From Vibrio penaeicida (GTDB lineage: Bacteria; Pseudomonadota; Gammaproteobacteria; Enterobacterales; Vibrionaceae): DNA of 64,000 bases. The notes beneath the pieces are model-generated. The model worked only from the letters and a program-made list of their open reading frames with translations, ran no database searches and was not told the origin of the DNA. The stretch is taken from assembly GCF_030689305.1 (NCBI RefSeq), contig NZ_JAUYVM010000006.1:186001-250000 (forward strand), in the 5' to 3' direction. Below, one piece after another: positions 1 through 8,722 of this stretch. Made by a program: the position numbers and the translations under genes. Position 1 is the first letter of the stretch; every line of letters begins with the position of its first letter.

Positions 1-168
1 TCAGTTCTTAAAGCCATGCGCAGCGCCACTGATGAGTTGCTGCAAGAGCAAGCCAACAAAGACACGCTTGCAAAAGAAATAATTCAATCTCAAGCGGAAT
101 ATTTGAAGAAAGCAAGAGCATGGACCGATATATCGCTGAAAGCTTACCTCAACTCCGAACACCAGTAA
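1..168 (+). CDS. TRAP transporter substrate-binding protein, DctP type, C-terminal end only
   Basis: The window opens inside a rightward reading frame of 55 codons ending in TAA at 166-168. The residues (ATDELLQEQANKD, then AEYLKKARAWTDIS) resemble the C-terminal helices of DctP-family periplasmic binding proteins, which deliver carboxylates or sugar acids to TRAP membrane subunits. The body and signal peptide lie outside the window. No TRAP permease genes follow, so any partner genes must be upstream. A hairpin with a T-run closes the unit 28 bases later. The family call rests on a short fragment and could be a related extracytoplasmic binding protein. Confidence 0.7.
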   Translation, partial: SVLKAMRSATDELLQEQANKDTLAKEIIQSQAEYLKKARAWTDISLKAYLNSEHQ

Positions 169-195
169 GGTTGCAAAATAACAATTACTAAAAAG

Positions 196-226
196 AGAAG
201 AGCCGCATTGACGGTTCTTTTTTTTG
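196..226 (+). terminator. Rho-independent terminator after the TRAP fragment
   Basis: AAGAGCCG pairs with CGGTTCTT (one G-T pair) around a short loop and runs into eight T residues. It lies 28 bases after the stop codon of the partial gene. Confidence 0.8.
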
Positions 227-367
227 TTTAAAGCACGCTGAAAAACCGAGGCATCATTTTTTCCTTCATACTCAAAACAGAGATTCAGGTATGAGGTAAT
301 CTATCAATAGACACTCAAGTATGACCTTGAAAAGTATTGTGCAACCATAAATGACGAGGTGATAAAT

Positions 368-607
368 ATGCTAGGAGAAGATCATAGTTTAATCGTCGAT
401 TTTCCTGAGTTGGAAACGACAATTGTGGAGCTCATGCAGTCCGATGATGAATTTGCGAAAGAGAACAAAAAGTATACCGCCCTAGATAAGGAGATTAGAA
501 CGTTAGAACTCAGAAATACTCCTATTGATGACGATGAAATGCATCGCATGAAAAGTGAACGTGCTTTTCTAAAAGACGCCTTATATAGAAAGATCACTAG
601 CAGCTAA
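368..607 (+). CDS. YdcH-like DUF465 small protein
   Basis: A 79-residue, highly charged, probably helical protein beginning MLGEDHSL and ending in a lysine/arginine-rich helix. Size, the start MLGEDHSLIVDFPEL and the pattern of charged residues fit the DUF465/YdcH family, for which I know no firm biochemical role. I chose ATG 368 because ACGAGG at 354-359 is well spaced from it. An in-frame GTG at 359 would overlap that site. The gene stands alone, with a hairpin at 632-663 separating it from the convergent glmS. Confidence 0.8.
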   Translation: MLGEDHSLIVDFPELETTIVELMQSDDEFAKENKKYTALDKEIRTLELRNTPIDDDEMHRMKSERAFLKDALYRKITSS

Positions 608-631
608 TACTTATAGAGTCTGCGTTATACG

Positions 632-663
632 AAAAGAGCCATCAGGTTAAAGATGGCTCTTTT
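632..663. terminator. Bidirectional terminator between ydcH-like gene and glmS
   Basis: A 12-bp perfect stem (AAAAGAGCCATC / GATGGCTCTTTT) with A-run and T-run flanks on both strands sits between two convergent genes, so it can end both transcripts. Confidence 0.9.
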
Positions 664-684
664 GTTTTCTTAAAGCATAGCCCG

Positions 685-2520
685 TTATTCGACCGTCACC
701 GATTTCGCTAGGTTACGAGGCTGATCGACATCTGTCCCTTTAATCAAGGCAACATGGTAAGACAATAGCTGCATTGGCACCGTGTAGAAAATGGGGGCAA
801 TCACCTCGTCGACATGCGGCATGGTCACGATTTTCAGTCCATCGCTTTCTTCAAAGCCCGCTTCCGCATCAGCAAAGACATAAAGCTGTCCACCACGCGC
901 TCGCACCTCTTCGATGTTGGATTTAACTTTTTCCAGTAAATCATTACTTGGCGCAACAACAATAACTGGCATTTCAGCATCAATCAGAGCCAGGGGACCA
1001 TGCTTCAGCTCCCCTGCGGCATAAGCTTCAGCGTGAATGTATGAAATCTCTTTAAGTTTTAGTGCCGCTTCAACAGCAATAGGGAAGAATTCCCCTCGAC
1101 CTAAAAATAAAGAATGATGTTTATCTGCGAAATCTTCCGCCAGCGATTCAATAACTGCATTGCTTGTTAGTGCGTTTTCCAGCTGAACGGGTAATTCATT
1201 AAGAGATTTAATGATTTCCGCTTCTTTAGCGAGATCTATTGTCCCTTTTTGCTTACCCAGTGCGGTAACAAACATAAGTAATGATGCGAGCTGAGTGGTA
1301 AATGCCTTAGTTGAAGCGACCCCAACTTCTGCTCCTGCGCGCGTCATGAAAGCAAAATCAGATTCACGAACCAAAGAAGAACCCGGAACATTACAGATCG
1401 TCATTGCAGCCATGTAACCTTTTTCTTTTGCGAGGCGAAGAGCTGCCAATGTATCTGCGGTTTCACCTGATTGAGAGATGGTAATGAGAAGGCTGTTAGG
1501 TCGAGTGACAAATGGGCGGTATCGAAATTCAGAAGCAATCTCAATGTCACAACTTACTTTTGCCAATGACTCACACCAATATTTCGCCACCATGCCAGCA
1601 TTAAATGACGTACCACAAGCGACAATCTGTACATGCTCAACTTGGTTAAACATGTCTGCGCTATTTGCGCCAAACGATTCTAAAAGAATAGAGTTACCAG
1701 TGACTCGCCCTTCGAGGGTGTCTTTAAGAACAACAGGTTGTTCATGTATCTCTTTTTGCATGTAGTGACGGTATTGACCTTTATCTGCCGCATCTTGCTC
1801 AACCGTAGACTCTTTCGCTTCTCTCTCGACCGATTCTCCGTTCACATCAAAAATATTTACATCACGACGGGTAATTTCAGCGACATCCCCCTCCTCAAGG
1901 AAGATAAAACGCCGTGTCACATTCAACAAAGCCAATTGATCGGAAGCCAAAAAGTTTTCTCCAACCCCTAGCCCAATGACCAGTGGGCTGCCTGAACGCG
2001 CAACGACTAGTCTTTCCGGTTGATCTCGATCAACAACAACCATTCCATAAGCGCCTTCCAGCTGCTTCACAGTAGATTGAACTGCTTCAACCAATGAACT
2101 GGCTTGCTTCAATTCAAGATCAACAAGATGAGCGATGACTTCGGTATCCGTTTGAGAATGGAATGGATAACCTTGTGCTTGTAGCTTCTCTCGCAATATT
2201 TGGTGGTTCTCAATAATACCGTTGTGCACAACTGCGATACGTTCGTTGGACATGTGTGGATGTGCATTGGCTTCAGAGGGTTCACCGTGAGTCGCCCAAC
2301 GAGTATGAGCCAGCCCCGTGCCACCTGAAAACGCATTCAAGTCTATGCTATCTGCTAAGTTCTGAACTTTCCCAACCTTACGTAAACGCTGAATATTCGA
2401 ATTGGCATCGATAACCGCAACACCAGCCGAATCATATCCTCGGTACTCTAGTCGTTGTAATCCTTGTAACAAAATTTCAGCAACATCGCGTTGCGCAACC
2501 GCGCCTACAATTCCACACAT
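685..2520 (-). CDS. glmS: Glutamine--fructose-6-phosphate aminotransferase
   Basis: 611 residues, against 609 for the E. coli enzyme. It makes glucosamine-6-phosphate from fructose-6-phosphate and glutamine, the first committed step towards UDP-GlcNAc for peptidoglycan and LPS, in the cytosol. Cys2 of MCGIVGA becomes the N-terminal nucleophile of the glutaminase domain (about residues 1-240). Two SIS sugar-isomerase domains follow (about 290-430 and 460-600), with [11 protein letters not shown] in the first. The C-terminus [12 protein letters not shown] is the conserved tail closing the active site. CGGAG precedes the ATG by five bases. A DeoR-family regulator lies directly upstream on the same strand. 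I did not find a convincing glmS ribozyme in the 54-base gap, as expected for a gammaproteobacterium. Confidence 0.98.
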   Translation of the reverse strand: MCGIVGAVAQRDVAEILLQGLQRLEYRGYDSAGVAVIDANSNIQRLRKVGKVQNLADSIDLNAFSGGTGLAHTRWATHGEPSEANAHPHMSNERIAVVHNGIIENHQILREKLQAQGYPFHSQTDTEVIAHLVDLELKQASSLVEAVQSTVKQLEGAYGMVVVDRDQPERLVVARSGSPLVIGLGVGENFLASDQLALLNVTRRFIFLEEGDVAEITRRDVNIFDVNGESVEREAKESTVEQDAADKGQYRHYMQKEIHEQPVVLKDTLEGRVTGNSILLESFGANSADMFNQVEHVQIVACGTSFNAGMVAKYWCESLAKVSCDIEIASEFRYRPFVTRPNSLLITISQSGETADTLAALRLAKEKGYMAAMTICNVPGSSLVRESDFAFMTRAGAEVGVASTKAFTTQLASLLMFVTALGKQKGTIDLAKEAEIIKSLNELPVQLENALTSNAVIESLAEDFADKHHSLFLGRGEFFPIAVEAALKLKEISYIHAEAYAAGELKHGPLALIDAEMPVIVVAPSNDLLEKVKSNIEEVRARGGQLYVFADAEAGFEESDGLKIVTMPHVDEVIAPIFYTVPMQLLSYHVALIKGTDVDQPRNLAKSVTVE

Positions 2521-2570
2521 AGTAACTCCGATTTCTAATTGTATTTTTTTGGGTCTCTCGACCTAGCAAG

Positions 2571-2586
2571 CAAGTTAGCTAACTTG
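2571..2586. promoter_or_regulatory. 16-bp perfect palindrome over the DeoR gene stop codon
   Basis: CAAGTTAGCTAACTTG is identical on both strands and covers the last codons and stop of the DeoR regulator, about 50 bp before glmS. It is a possible operator for glmS. The position is suggestive, but coding constraint could also explain it. Confidence 0.3.
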
Positions 2587-3339
2587 AATAACTTTAACGT
2601 TATGAGATTCAATGATCGCAACAGACTCTGCCTTAACCTGGTCGTCTGTTACAAGCACATCTATCTCTTTCCAAGGTAGCTCAAGATTTGGTATTTTTCG
2701 TCCAACCTTCTCAGATTCAATCATCACAATGACTTCACGAGACACATCCGCCATGACTTTACTCAACCCCAGCAATTCATTAAAACTGGTTGTCCCTCGC
2801 TCTAAATCAATACCATCAGCACCTATAAATAGCTGATCAAAGTCATATGCACGTAAAACAGATTCAGCGACCTGCCCCTGAAACGATTCAGAATGTGTAT
2901 CCCAGGTCCCTCCAGTCATCAATAAAGTAGGTTCACTTTCCAGCTCATTAAGAGAATTCGCAACATTCAGCGAATTGGTCATGACAACCAGCCCTTTCTT
3001 TTCATTTAATTGCTGAATTAACGCCCCCGTCGTGCTCCCACTGTCGATAACAATTCGATTGTGGTCTCTTATCAACTTAGCGGCAGCTTGCGCCAATTTA
3101 ACCTTACGAACTGAAACTTTACTTTGAAAGTCATCATGAACTGTTTCTTTTGGCAGCGCGATCGCACCACCATATCGACGAAGTAAAAGACCGCTCTGCT
3201 CTAATGTTGCTAGATCCTTTCTTATAGTGACTTCAGAGGTTTCAAATTGATGGGATAGCTCTTCAACACTCACCTCGCCACACTCTTCTACAAGCTTGGA
3301 AATTGCGTGTCTTCTTAGTTGTGTATTTCGCTTTGACAT
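2575..3339 (-). CDS. DeoR/GlpR-family transcriptional regulator, likely regulating glmS
   Basis: 254 residues. The N-terminal winged helix-turn-helix (about 6-60) shows the DeoR pattern VSVEELSHQFETSEVTIRKD followed by RRYGGA. The C-terminal sugar-phosphate sensing domain (about 75-235) carries IVIDSGSTT, the phosphosugar-binding segment of the family. The family usually represses sugar or aminosugar genes and responds to a phosphosugar. It lies 54 bases upstream of glmS on the same strand, so glucosamine-phosphate sensing is a reasonable inference, not shown here. Divergent from pykF across a 437-bp gap. Confidence 0.88.
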   Translation of the reverse strand: MSKRNTQLRRHAISKLVEECGEVSVEELSHQFETSEVTIRKDLATLEQSGLLLRRYGGAIALPKETVHDDFQSKVSVRKVKLAQAAAKLIRDHNRIVIDSGSTTGALIQQLNEKKGLVVMTNSLNVANSLNELESEPTLLMTGGTWDTHSESFQGQVAESVLRAYDFDQLFIGADGIDLERGTTSFNELLGLSKVMADVSREVIVMIESEKVGRKIPNLELPWKEIDVLVTDDQVKAESVAIIESHNVKVIQVS

Positions 3340-3776
3340 TTCGAACCGACAGTTAAGGTTTCACTTTGAAAGAAATATAGTCGATCTGAAACATAATTGT
3401 CTATTTTTTTTACAGCAAAAAATAAATAAATTTGCGTCAAAACCTTGTTCTAAGACAACCCAGACCCGTGATAATTACGAAATTCGGTGGTAGAATCCGC
3501 ACCCTAAAAGAAAAAAAATTACAGAAATTCACGTTATTTTTTTGCAATCAATTTCAGTTAGGCTGATTTAAATAGGCAAGAATTTACTTACATCAATATC
3601 GTTTAGGCTGATACACACTAAACTTGTTGAAAGATTTTGCGATACCAGAGGGCGTTGACGTCTAAAGTAACCGAAAGTCACAACTTACGAAAATGTTGTC
3701 ATTTTCTTTCTTATGAGCGTTTCCTTTGGTTCACCCAAATTAAAATTGCAACTATACGTACCGGAGAGTATTTTCC
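3340..3776. promoter_or_regulatory. Divergent regulatory region between DeoR regulator and pykF
   Basis: 437 bp of AT-rich sequence without a credible gene. It must hold the promoters of both flanking genes. The element TTAGGCTGAT occurs twice in direct orientation at 3558-3567 and 3603-3612, 45 bp apart. GGAGAG lies a few bases before the pykF start. I could not assign a binding protein. Confidence 0.5.
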
Positions 3777-5189
3777 ATGAAAAAGACCAAAATCGTTTGT
3801 ACGATTGGCCCTAAAACTGAACCAGTAGAGAAGCTACGCGAGCTAGTTGATGCAGGCATGAATGTAATGCGCCTGAATTTCTCTCACGGTGACTTCGAAG
3901 AACACGGCAACCGCATTGCTAACTTCCGTCAAGTAATGAAAGACACTGGTAACCAGCTAGCGATTCTTCTCGATACTAAAGGTCCAGAAATTCGTACTAT
4001 CAAACTAGAGAACGGCGACGACGTTGATCTAGTAGCTGGTCAAGAATTCACTTTCACTACAGACGCAACAGTTGTTGGCAACAAAGATAAAGTTGCAGTG
4101 ACTTACGCAGGTTTCGCTAATGATCTGACAGCTGGTAACACTATTCTTGTAGACGATGGTCTAATCGAAATGGAAGTTATCGCAACTACAGAAACTGAAG
4201 TTAAGTGTAAAGTGCTTAACAACGGTGCACTAGGTGAAAACAAAGGTGTTAACCTTCCTGGCGTTTCTGTGAAACTTCCTGCGCTATCTGAAAAAGACAA
4301 AGCCGATCTTAAGTTTGGTTGTGAGCAAGGTGTCGATTTCGTTGCGGCTTCTTTTATTCGTAAAGCAGAAGACGTTCGTGAGATCCGTGAGCTTCTAAAC
4401 GCAAACGGCGGCGAATACATCCACATCATCTCTAAGATCGAAAACCAAGAAGGTGTTGATAACTTCGATGAAATCCTTGAGCTTTCTGATGGCATCATGG
4501 TAGCTCGTGGCGATCTAGGTGTAGAAATTCCTGCAGAAGAAGTTATCTTCGCTCAGAAAATGATGATCGAGAAGTGTAACCGCGCTCGTAAGATGGTTAT
4601 CACTGCCACTCAAATGCTTGATTCTATGATCAACAACCCACGTCCTACACGTGCGGAAGCGGGCGACGTTGCTAACGCAGTAATGGACGGTACCGATGCT
4701 GTAATGCTTTCTGGCGAAACTGCGAAAGGAAAATACCCTGTTGAAGCAGTAACGATCATGGCTCAAATCGCGAACCGTACAGATTCAGCGCTAGAAGCTG
4801 AGCTAGGTTCTCGCTTAGACAGCCCTCGTCTTCGTATCACTGAAGCAGTATGTAAAGGTGCAGTAGACACGGCTGAAAAACTAGCGGCACCACTAATTGT
4901 TGTTGCAACGCAAGGCGGTAAATCTGCTCGTTCAGTACGTAAGTACTTCCCTACGGCAAACATCCTTGCTCTAACAACGAATACTAAGACTGCTGCTCAG
5001 CTTGTTCTGACTAAAGGTGTTACACCAGTCGTTGTTGAAGAAATCAGCAACACCGATGCATTTTATGTGCGTGGTAAAGAGCTAGCGCTTGAATCTGGTC
5101 TTGGTAAAAAAGGTGACATCGTTGTTATGGTATCAGGTGCATTAGTTGCATCTGGTACAACAAACACAGCATCTGTACACGTTCTTTAA
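3777..5189 (+). CDS. pykF: Pyruvate kinase I
   Basis: 470 residues, the same length as E. coli PykF. It converts phosphoenolpyruvate and ADP to pyruvate and ATP in the last step of glycolysis. The N-terminus [15 protein letters not shown] and RLNFSHG form the start of the TIM barrel. [11 protein letters not shown] holds the catalytic lysine, and [12 protein letters not shown] with TATQMLDSM are further active-site segments. The C-terminal allosteric domain (about 350-470) is complete. The length and sequence favour the fructose-bisphosphate-activated type I enzyme. Codon use looks strongly biased, as expected for a highly expressed gene. A strong terminator follows 22 bases after the stop. 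Confidence 0.97.
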   Translation: MKKTKIVCTIGPKTEPVEKLRELVDAGMNVMRLNFSHGDFEEHGNRIANFRQVMKDTGNQLAILLDTKGPEIRTIKLENGDDVDLVAGQEFTFTTDATVVGNKDKVAVTYAGFANDLTAGNTILVDDGLIEMEVIATTETEVKCKVLNNGALGENKGVNLPGVSVKLPALSEKDKADLKFGCEQGVDFVAASFIRKAEDVREIRELLNANGGEYIHIISKIENQEGVDNFDEILELSDGIMVARGDLGVEIPAEEVIFAQKMMIEKCNRARKMVITATQMLDSMINNPRPTRAEAGDVANAVMDGTDAVMLSGETAKGKYPVEAVTIMAQIANRTDSALEAELGSRLDSPRLRITEAVCKGAVDTAEKLAAPLIVVATQGGKSARSVRKYFPTANILALTTNTKTAAQLVLTKGVTPVVVEEISNTDAFYVRGKELALESGLGKKGDIVVMVSGALVASGTTNTASVHVL

Positions 5190-5211
5190 GATCAAACAGT
5201 TAACATCTGAT

Positions 5212-5237
5212 AAAAAGAGGGCTTAAGCCCTCTTTTT
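5212..5237 (+). terminator. Terminator of pykF
   Basis: A perfect 26-base palindrome (AAAAAGAGGGCTT and its complement) ends in a T-run shortly after the pykF stop. Confidence 0.9.
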
Positions 5238-5387
5238 TTATGAAACAAGCTTGCTCCAGTAATCCGCATGGCGTATTATTCAACATACTGAACTGTATGT
5301 GGTTAAAAGTGAGACACATTTTAATGTGAGCTCAGTGCGAAAAGCCTACTACAATAAATATGCAATTGAAGTACTAATGAGGATATC

Positions 5388-6053
5388 GTGTCTAGCCCCA
5401 CTCTGACTGACAAAGTGTCAAAAATGATTCGCCAAGATATCTTAAATGGCGTTCTAATCCCTGGTCAAAAACTAGTTGTAGCAGAACTCAAGGACAAATA
5501 TGCAGTAGGAGCTTCACCTATTCGTGAAGCATTAGTTCAGCTTTCTTGGAAGAAATATGTCCGACTTGAACCACAAAAAGGTTGCTGGGTCTCTTCAGTA
5601 ACTAAAAGTGAACTGTCTGATTTATTTGAAAGTATGAAAATTGCGTCGGCTCATTTGCTTAAAAAGGCAATTCAGCAAGGTGACGAAAACTGGGAACTGG
5701 AAGTACTGTCTGCATTCCATAAGCTTTCCCGTATACAACACACGGAAAATGCATTCGATAATTCAGAATGGGAAGAGCGCCATCAACGCTTCCATACTGC
5801 ATTATTAGAAGGCTCTGATGCCCATACCATGTATGGTTTTTTCCTTGAGCTCGATAATCAATTAAAACGTTACCGTTATGTTGCATTAAACTCAGATAAA
5901 TTTGAGTCAAATACCTTCATTAACATTGACGAGCATGAAAGCTTAATGAAACTGGTTCTAGCCAAAAACGAAGCGCAAGCGCTTCAAGTTATGGACAAGC
6001 ACTTGGACAATACTCAGCGCAAAATCGAATCCGTTTTGCCTGAAGAAGTATAA
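5388..6053 (+). CDS. GntR-family (FadR/FCD subfamily) transcriptional regulator
   Basis: 221 residues. The N-terminal winged helix (about 5-70) contains GASPIREALVQLS, the recognition helix typical of GntR proteins. The C-terminal all-helical FCD domain (about 80-210) keeps histidines spaced for a metal site (RHQRFHTALL, then DEHESLMK near 185). The family binds small organic acids and usually represses catabolic genes. The start is GTG 5388, chosen because TGAGGA lies five bases upstream. It follows pykF but has its own terminator and probably its own promoter. Two inverted repeats upstream (5284-5299 and 5315-5328) may be its own operators. The ligand cannot be read from sequence. Confidence 0.88.
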   Translation: MSSPTLTDKVSKMIRQDILNGVLIPGQKLVVAELKDKYAVGASPIREALVQLSWKKYVRLEPQKGCWVSSVTKSELSDLFESMKIASAHLLKKAIQQGDENWELEVLSAFHKLSRIQHTENAFDNSEWEERHQRFHTALLEGSDAHTMYGFFLELDNQLKRYRYVALNSDKFESNTFINIDEHESLMKLVLAKNEAQALQVMDKHLDNTQRKIESVLPEEV

Positions 6054-6065
6054 GCCCTCTTTTAG

Positions 6066-6095
6066 AAAAACGCTGAGCTGTGACTCAGCGTTTTT
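6066..6095 (+). terminator. Terminator of the GntR regulator gene
   Basis: AAAAACGCTGAG and CTCAGCGTTTTT form a 12-bp stem with a 6-base loop and a T-run, 12 bases after the stop. It may also serve the leftward diguanylate cyclase gene. Confidence 0.9.
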
Positions 6096-6138
6096 ATTTG
6101 TTTCTCACTCAAAATACTTGTGCATCGATTTCGCTTTG

Positions 6139-8025
6139 TTAAGCGATTTCATCATCACTCAAACACACTGAAACCCTATTTCGCCCCTGAGTTTTTGATT
6201 CGTACAGTGCGATATCCGCGCATTTATAAGAACGTTTTGTATCGCTGCACACATCTGTTACACCTGCACTCACCGTTACTCGGTTAGATGGTTCTAGTTC
6301 TATAGAAACTCTAAGTCGGTTCATCAGCACTCCTGCTTGCTCAACCTGCGTATTCGGTAAAATAATGGCAAATTCTTCACCGCCAATTCGAGCTAAAAAG
6401 TCTGTTTCTCTTAGTTGTCCTTCCATAGAACTCGCAACACTTTGGATAACCCTATCACCCTCATCATGACCAAACTGATCGTTTACGCGTTTGAAATGAT
6501 CGATATCCACTAATGCCAAACAAGATGGGGAAGAGTAACGCTCAACCAACCGAGTTTGTTTAAACAACTCTTGATCAAACTTCCTTCGATTCCAACATCC
6601 CGTTAGTGCATCTTTCTCACTCAGCTGGCGTAACTGCTCTTCAAGGTGTTTGCGCTCTGTAATATCAAACAACGAAAGAATGTAATATTTCGAACGAGCA
6701 TTTTCAGAATCAATCGATTGAATTCGTGTCAGGCTAATAAAGCTATCACCGCAGGATTTGTTATTTTCTAATTCTCCCTCCCAAAACCCAAAGTCTTTCA
6801 GCCCTTCCGCTATTTCAATGATCTGATCATTGCTGTGTTTGCCACATAACAATTTTAGTGCGTTTCGCCCAACCAGATCATTATTTGTAAAGCCCGATAA
6901 ATTCTCAAACTCTGTATTTACTTGAATAATACGATGACGTTTATCCGCAATGATTACCGCCGACATTCCATGCAGAGCTGCAATAGCTAACTTGCTTTCA
7001 AGGTTACGTTTCTTATAAAGGTAAATAAAATACGCCGTCGGAATGGCAAATAAGAAAATCCATACTAATACATAAGTAAACTGCTTCATCAAATTGGACG
7101 TTTGCAGCCTAATGCCTTCTTCAAGTTGCTCTTCTTTCACTTCTATAAGTAGCTTAACTTCGCCTTCTTTAAAGAATTCGACTTGGTGGAAGACCAATAG
7201 GTTGCCATCCTCAATGGCGTGACCATGTCTACTGTTCTTTATCTTCTGCCAAGTTTCTGGATGAGTCACCGAAAGATTGTATTTCTGCCTATCAGGTAAT
7301 AGAAAACCAAAGAGTTTCTGACGATCTTTACTCACTAAATAGTCACCATCTTTGGTGACGACTTCTGGAATTAGCTGCGAGCTGGGTGAGTACTCAATCA
7401 CTGACATCAAAAACCAAACATCCAAAACGAAAACAAGATAGCCTGCACGTTCTCCTAAAGAATAAATGGGGGTGACTATTTCAAGAATTGGACTGAAACT
7501 GGATTCTTCGACATGCTCCATGGCCCGGATCGTTAATCCATAGCTGGCAATATCGTTGGCGTTTAAAGACTCTGAGAATTGGAGGAGAGGGGTATTTTTG
7601 TGATTATCTAAATGATGTCGAGCTTGAGCGCTACTTGTTTGGAAAGAAAAATCAACGGCGATAGATTCCTTTCCTTTGTTATCCATATAATAGATGCTTT
7701 TAAACCATTGCTGGCTAGACGCTATCGACATCCATAGCTCTTCAACCAACACTCGTCGACTTTGAATGGGATATTCGACATAGTCGTATAAGAAACGATT
7801 ACCCCGTAGAAGTTCCATCGTCGCACGCAGCTGAACCTCTATCTCGTTGAGTTCTCGCTCAGAAAAAGCCATTTGGTGCTGGGATTGGCTTATCAATTGA
7901 TCGATATGTTGATCCACCAATTGATTGTATCGCTTGTGGTACATAAGCGCAGCACCAGAAGACAGAATGAGGCAAGTGAGAGCAATGTAAATAACAAGAT
8001 TTTTTACTTTCACAGATGACCTCAA
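6139..8025 (-). CDS. Membrane-bound PAS-GGDEF diguanylate cyclase
   Basis: 628 residues. A first membrane segment (about 9-28) and a second (about 328-350) bracket a periplasmic sensor of some 300 residues. A PAS domain (about 355-460, with VIIADKRHRIIQVN) and a GGDEF domain (about 470-620) follow. The catalytic signature is GGEEF near residue 547, so the enzyme should make cyclic di-GMP from GTP. RETD, five residues before it, matches the RxxD inhibitory site, so product inhibition is expected. There is no EAL domain. It stands alone between the GntR gene and ilvH. Likely roles are attachment, motility or biofilm control. The signal sensed is unknown. Confidence 0.95.
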   Translation of the reverse strand: MRSSVKVKNLVIYIALTCLILSSGAALMYHKRYNQLVDQHIDQLISQSQHQMAFSERELNEIEVQLRATMELLRGNRFLYDYVEYPIQSRRVLVEELWMSIASSQQWFKSIYYMDNKGKESIAVDFSFQTSSAQARHHLDNHKNTPLLQFSESLNANDIASYGLTIRAMEHVEESSFSPILEIVTPIYSLGERAGYLVFVLDVWFLMSVIEYSPSSQLIPEVVTKDGDYLVSKDRQKLFGFLLPDRQKYNLSVTHPETWQKIKNSRHGHAIEDGNLLVFHQVEFFKEGEVKLLIEVKEEQLEEGIRLQTSNLMKQFTYVLVWIFLFAIPTAYFIYLYKKRNLESKLAIAALHGMSAVIIADKRHRIIQVNTEFENLSGFTNNDLVGRNALKLLCGKHSNDQIIEIAEGLKDFGFWEGELENNKSCGDSFISLTRIQSIDSENARSKYYILSLFDITERKHLEEQLRQLSEKDALTGCWNRRKFDQELFKQTRLVERYSSPSCLALVDIDHFKRVNDQFGHDEGDRVIQSVASSMEGQLRETDFLARIGGEEFAIILPNTQVEQAGVLMNRLRVSIELEPSNRVTVSAGVTDVCSDTKRSYKCADIALYESKTQGRNRVSVCLSDDEIA

Positions 8026-8177
8026 AAACCAATAACCGAATCATTACACGACGAAACGAAAAATACGCTGTCTGCAAGTATATAACCAAACTCTATAAAC
8101 AGGTTAGATCCGCTTGATTTTTATACAAACAATAAAAAGTTATGAGATCAGACTACCTTTAGAAGGTGCAATATAAC

Positions 8178-8207
8178 AAAAAAGCCACTTCTCTAAAGAA
8201 GTGGCTT
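8178..8207 (-). terminator. Terminator of the ilvIH operon
   Basis: An 11-bp perfect stem (AAGCCACTTCT / AGAAGTGGCTT) with a 4-base loop and a leftward T-run lies 20 bases past the ilvH stop. Confidence 0.9.
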
Positions 8208-8226
8208 GCCTCAAAGATACAAATGG

Positions 8227-8721
8227 TTACGCTTTCAGCGAATGCTTGCCTCGCGCAATTCCAACGACGCCGCTTCGAGCGACTTCAATAACTTCCGTTA
8301 CTTCCGTCAACGCGTTGATAAATGCGTCTAATTTTTCACTTGTTCCTGCCATCTGAACCGTGTACTGAGAGGCCGTGACATCGACGATTTGACCCCGGAA
8401 GATATCCGCAGTCCGTTTAACTTCTGCACGTGCAAAGCCGTCGGCTTTCACCTTAATTAACATGAGCTCTCTTTCTACGTGTTCAAGATCAGTAACTTCT
8501 TGAACCTTCAGAACATCGATCAATTTGTGCAATTGCTTTTGAATTTGTTCCAATTGCATTTCACTTGAAGTGGTTGTGATGTTCAAACGAGATAACGTCT
8601 CATCATCTGTAGGTGAAACCGTCAGCGATTCAATGTTGTACCCGCGCTGAGAAAACAATCCCACAACTCGAGACAAAGCACCCGGCTGGTTTTCCAGTAA
8701 TAGTGAAAGTATATGTCTCAT
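8227..8721 (-). CDS. ilvH: Acetolactate synthase III small (regulatory) subunit
   Basis: 164 residues, close to the 163 of E. coli IlvH. The N-terminal ACT domain (about 2-75) begins MRHILSLLLENQPGALSRV, the region that binds valine for feedback inhibition. The second half (about 80-160) is the C-terminal regulatory domain. It activates the catalytic subunit IlvI in the first common step of valine and leucine synthesis. The gene starts one base after the ilvI stop, so the two are translationally coupled in one transcript. Confidence 0.96.
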   Translation of the reverse strand: MRHILSLLLENQPGALSRVVGLFSQRGYNIESLTVSPTDDETLSRLNITTTSSEMQLEQIQKQLHKLIDVLKVQEVTDLEHVERELMLIKVKADGFARAEVKRTADIFRGQIVDVTASQYTVQMAGTSEKLDAFINALTEVTEVIEVARSGVVGIARGKHSLKA

Positions 8722-8722
8722 A

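Noticed and set aside
2521..2574. glmS ribozyme
   Set aside because: The 54-base gap is too short and lacks the conserved core; the ribozyme is typical of Gram-positive glmS genes.
4103..4498. 131-codon frame antisense to pykF
   Set aside because: Serine/proline-rich translation typical of the complement of a highly biased gene; no start signals.
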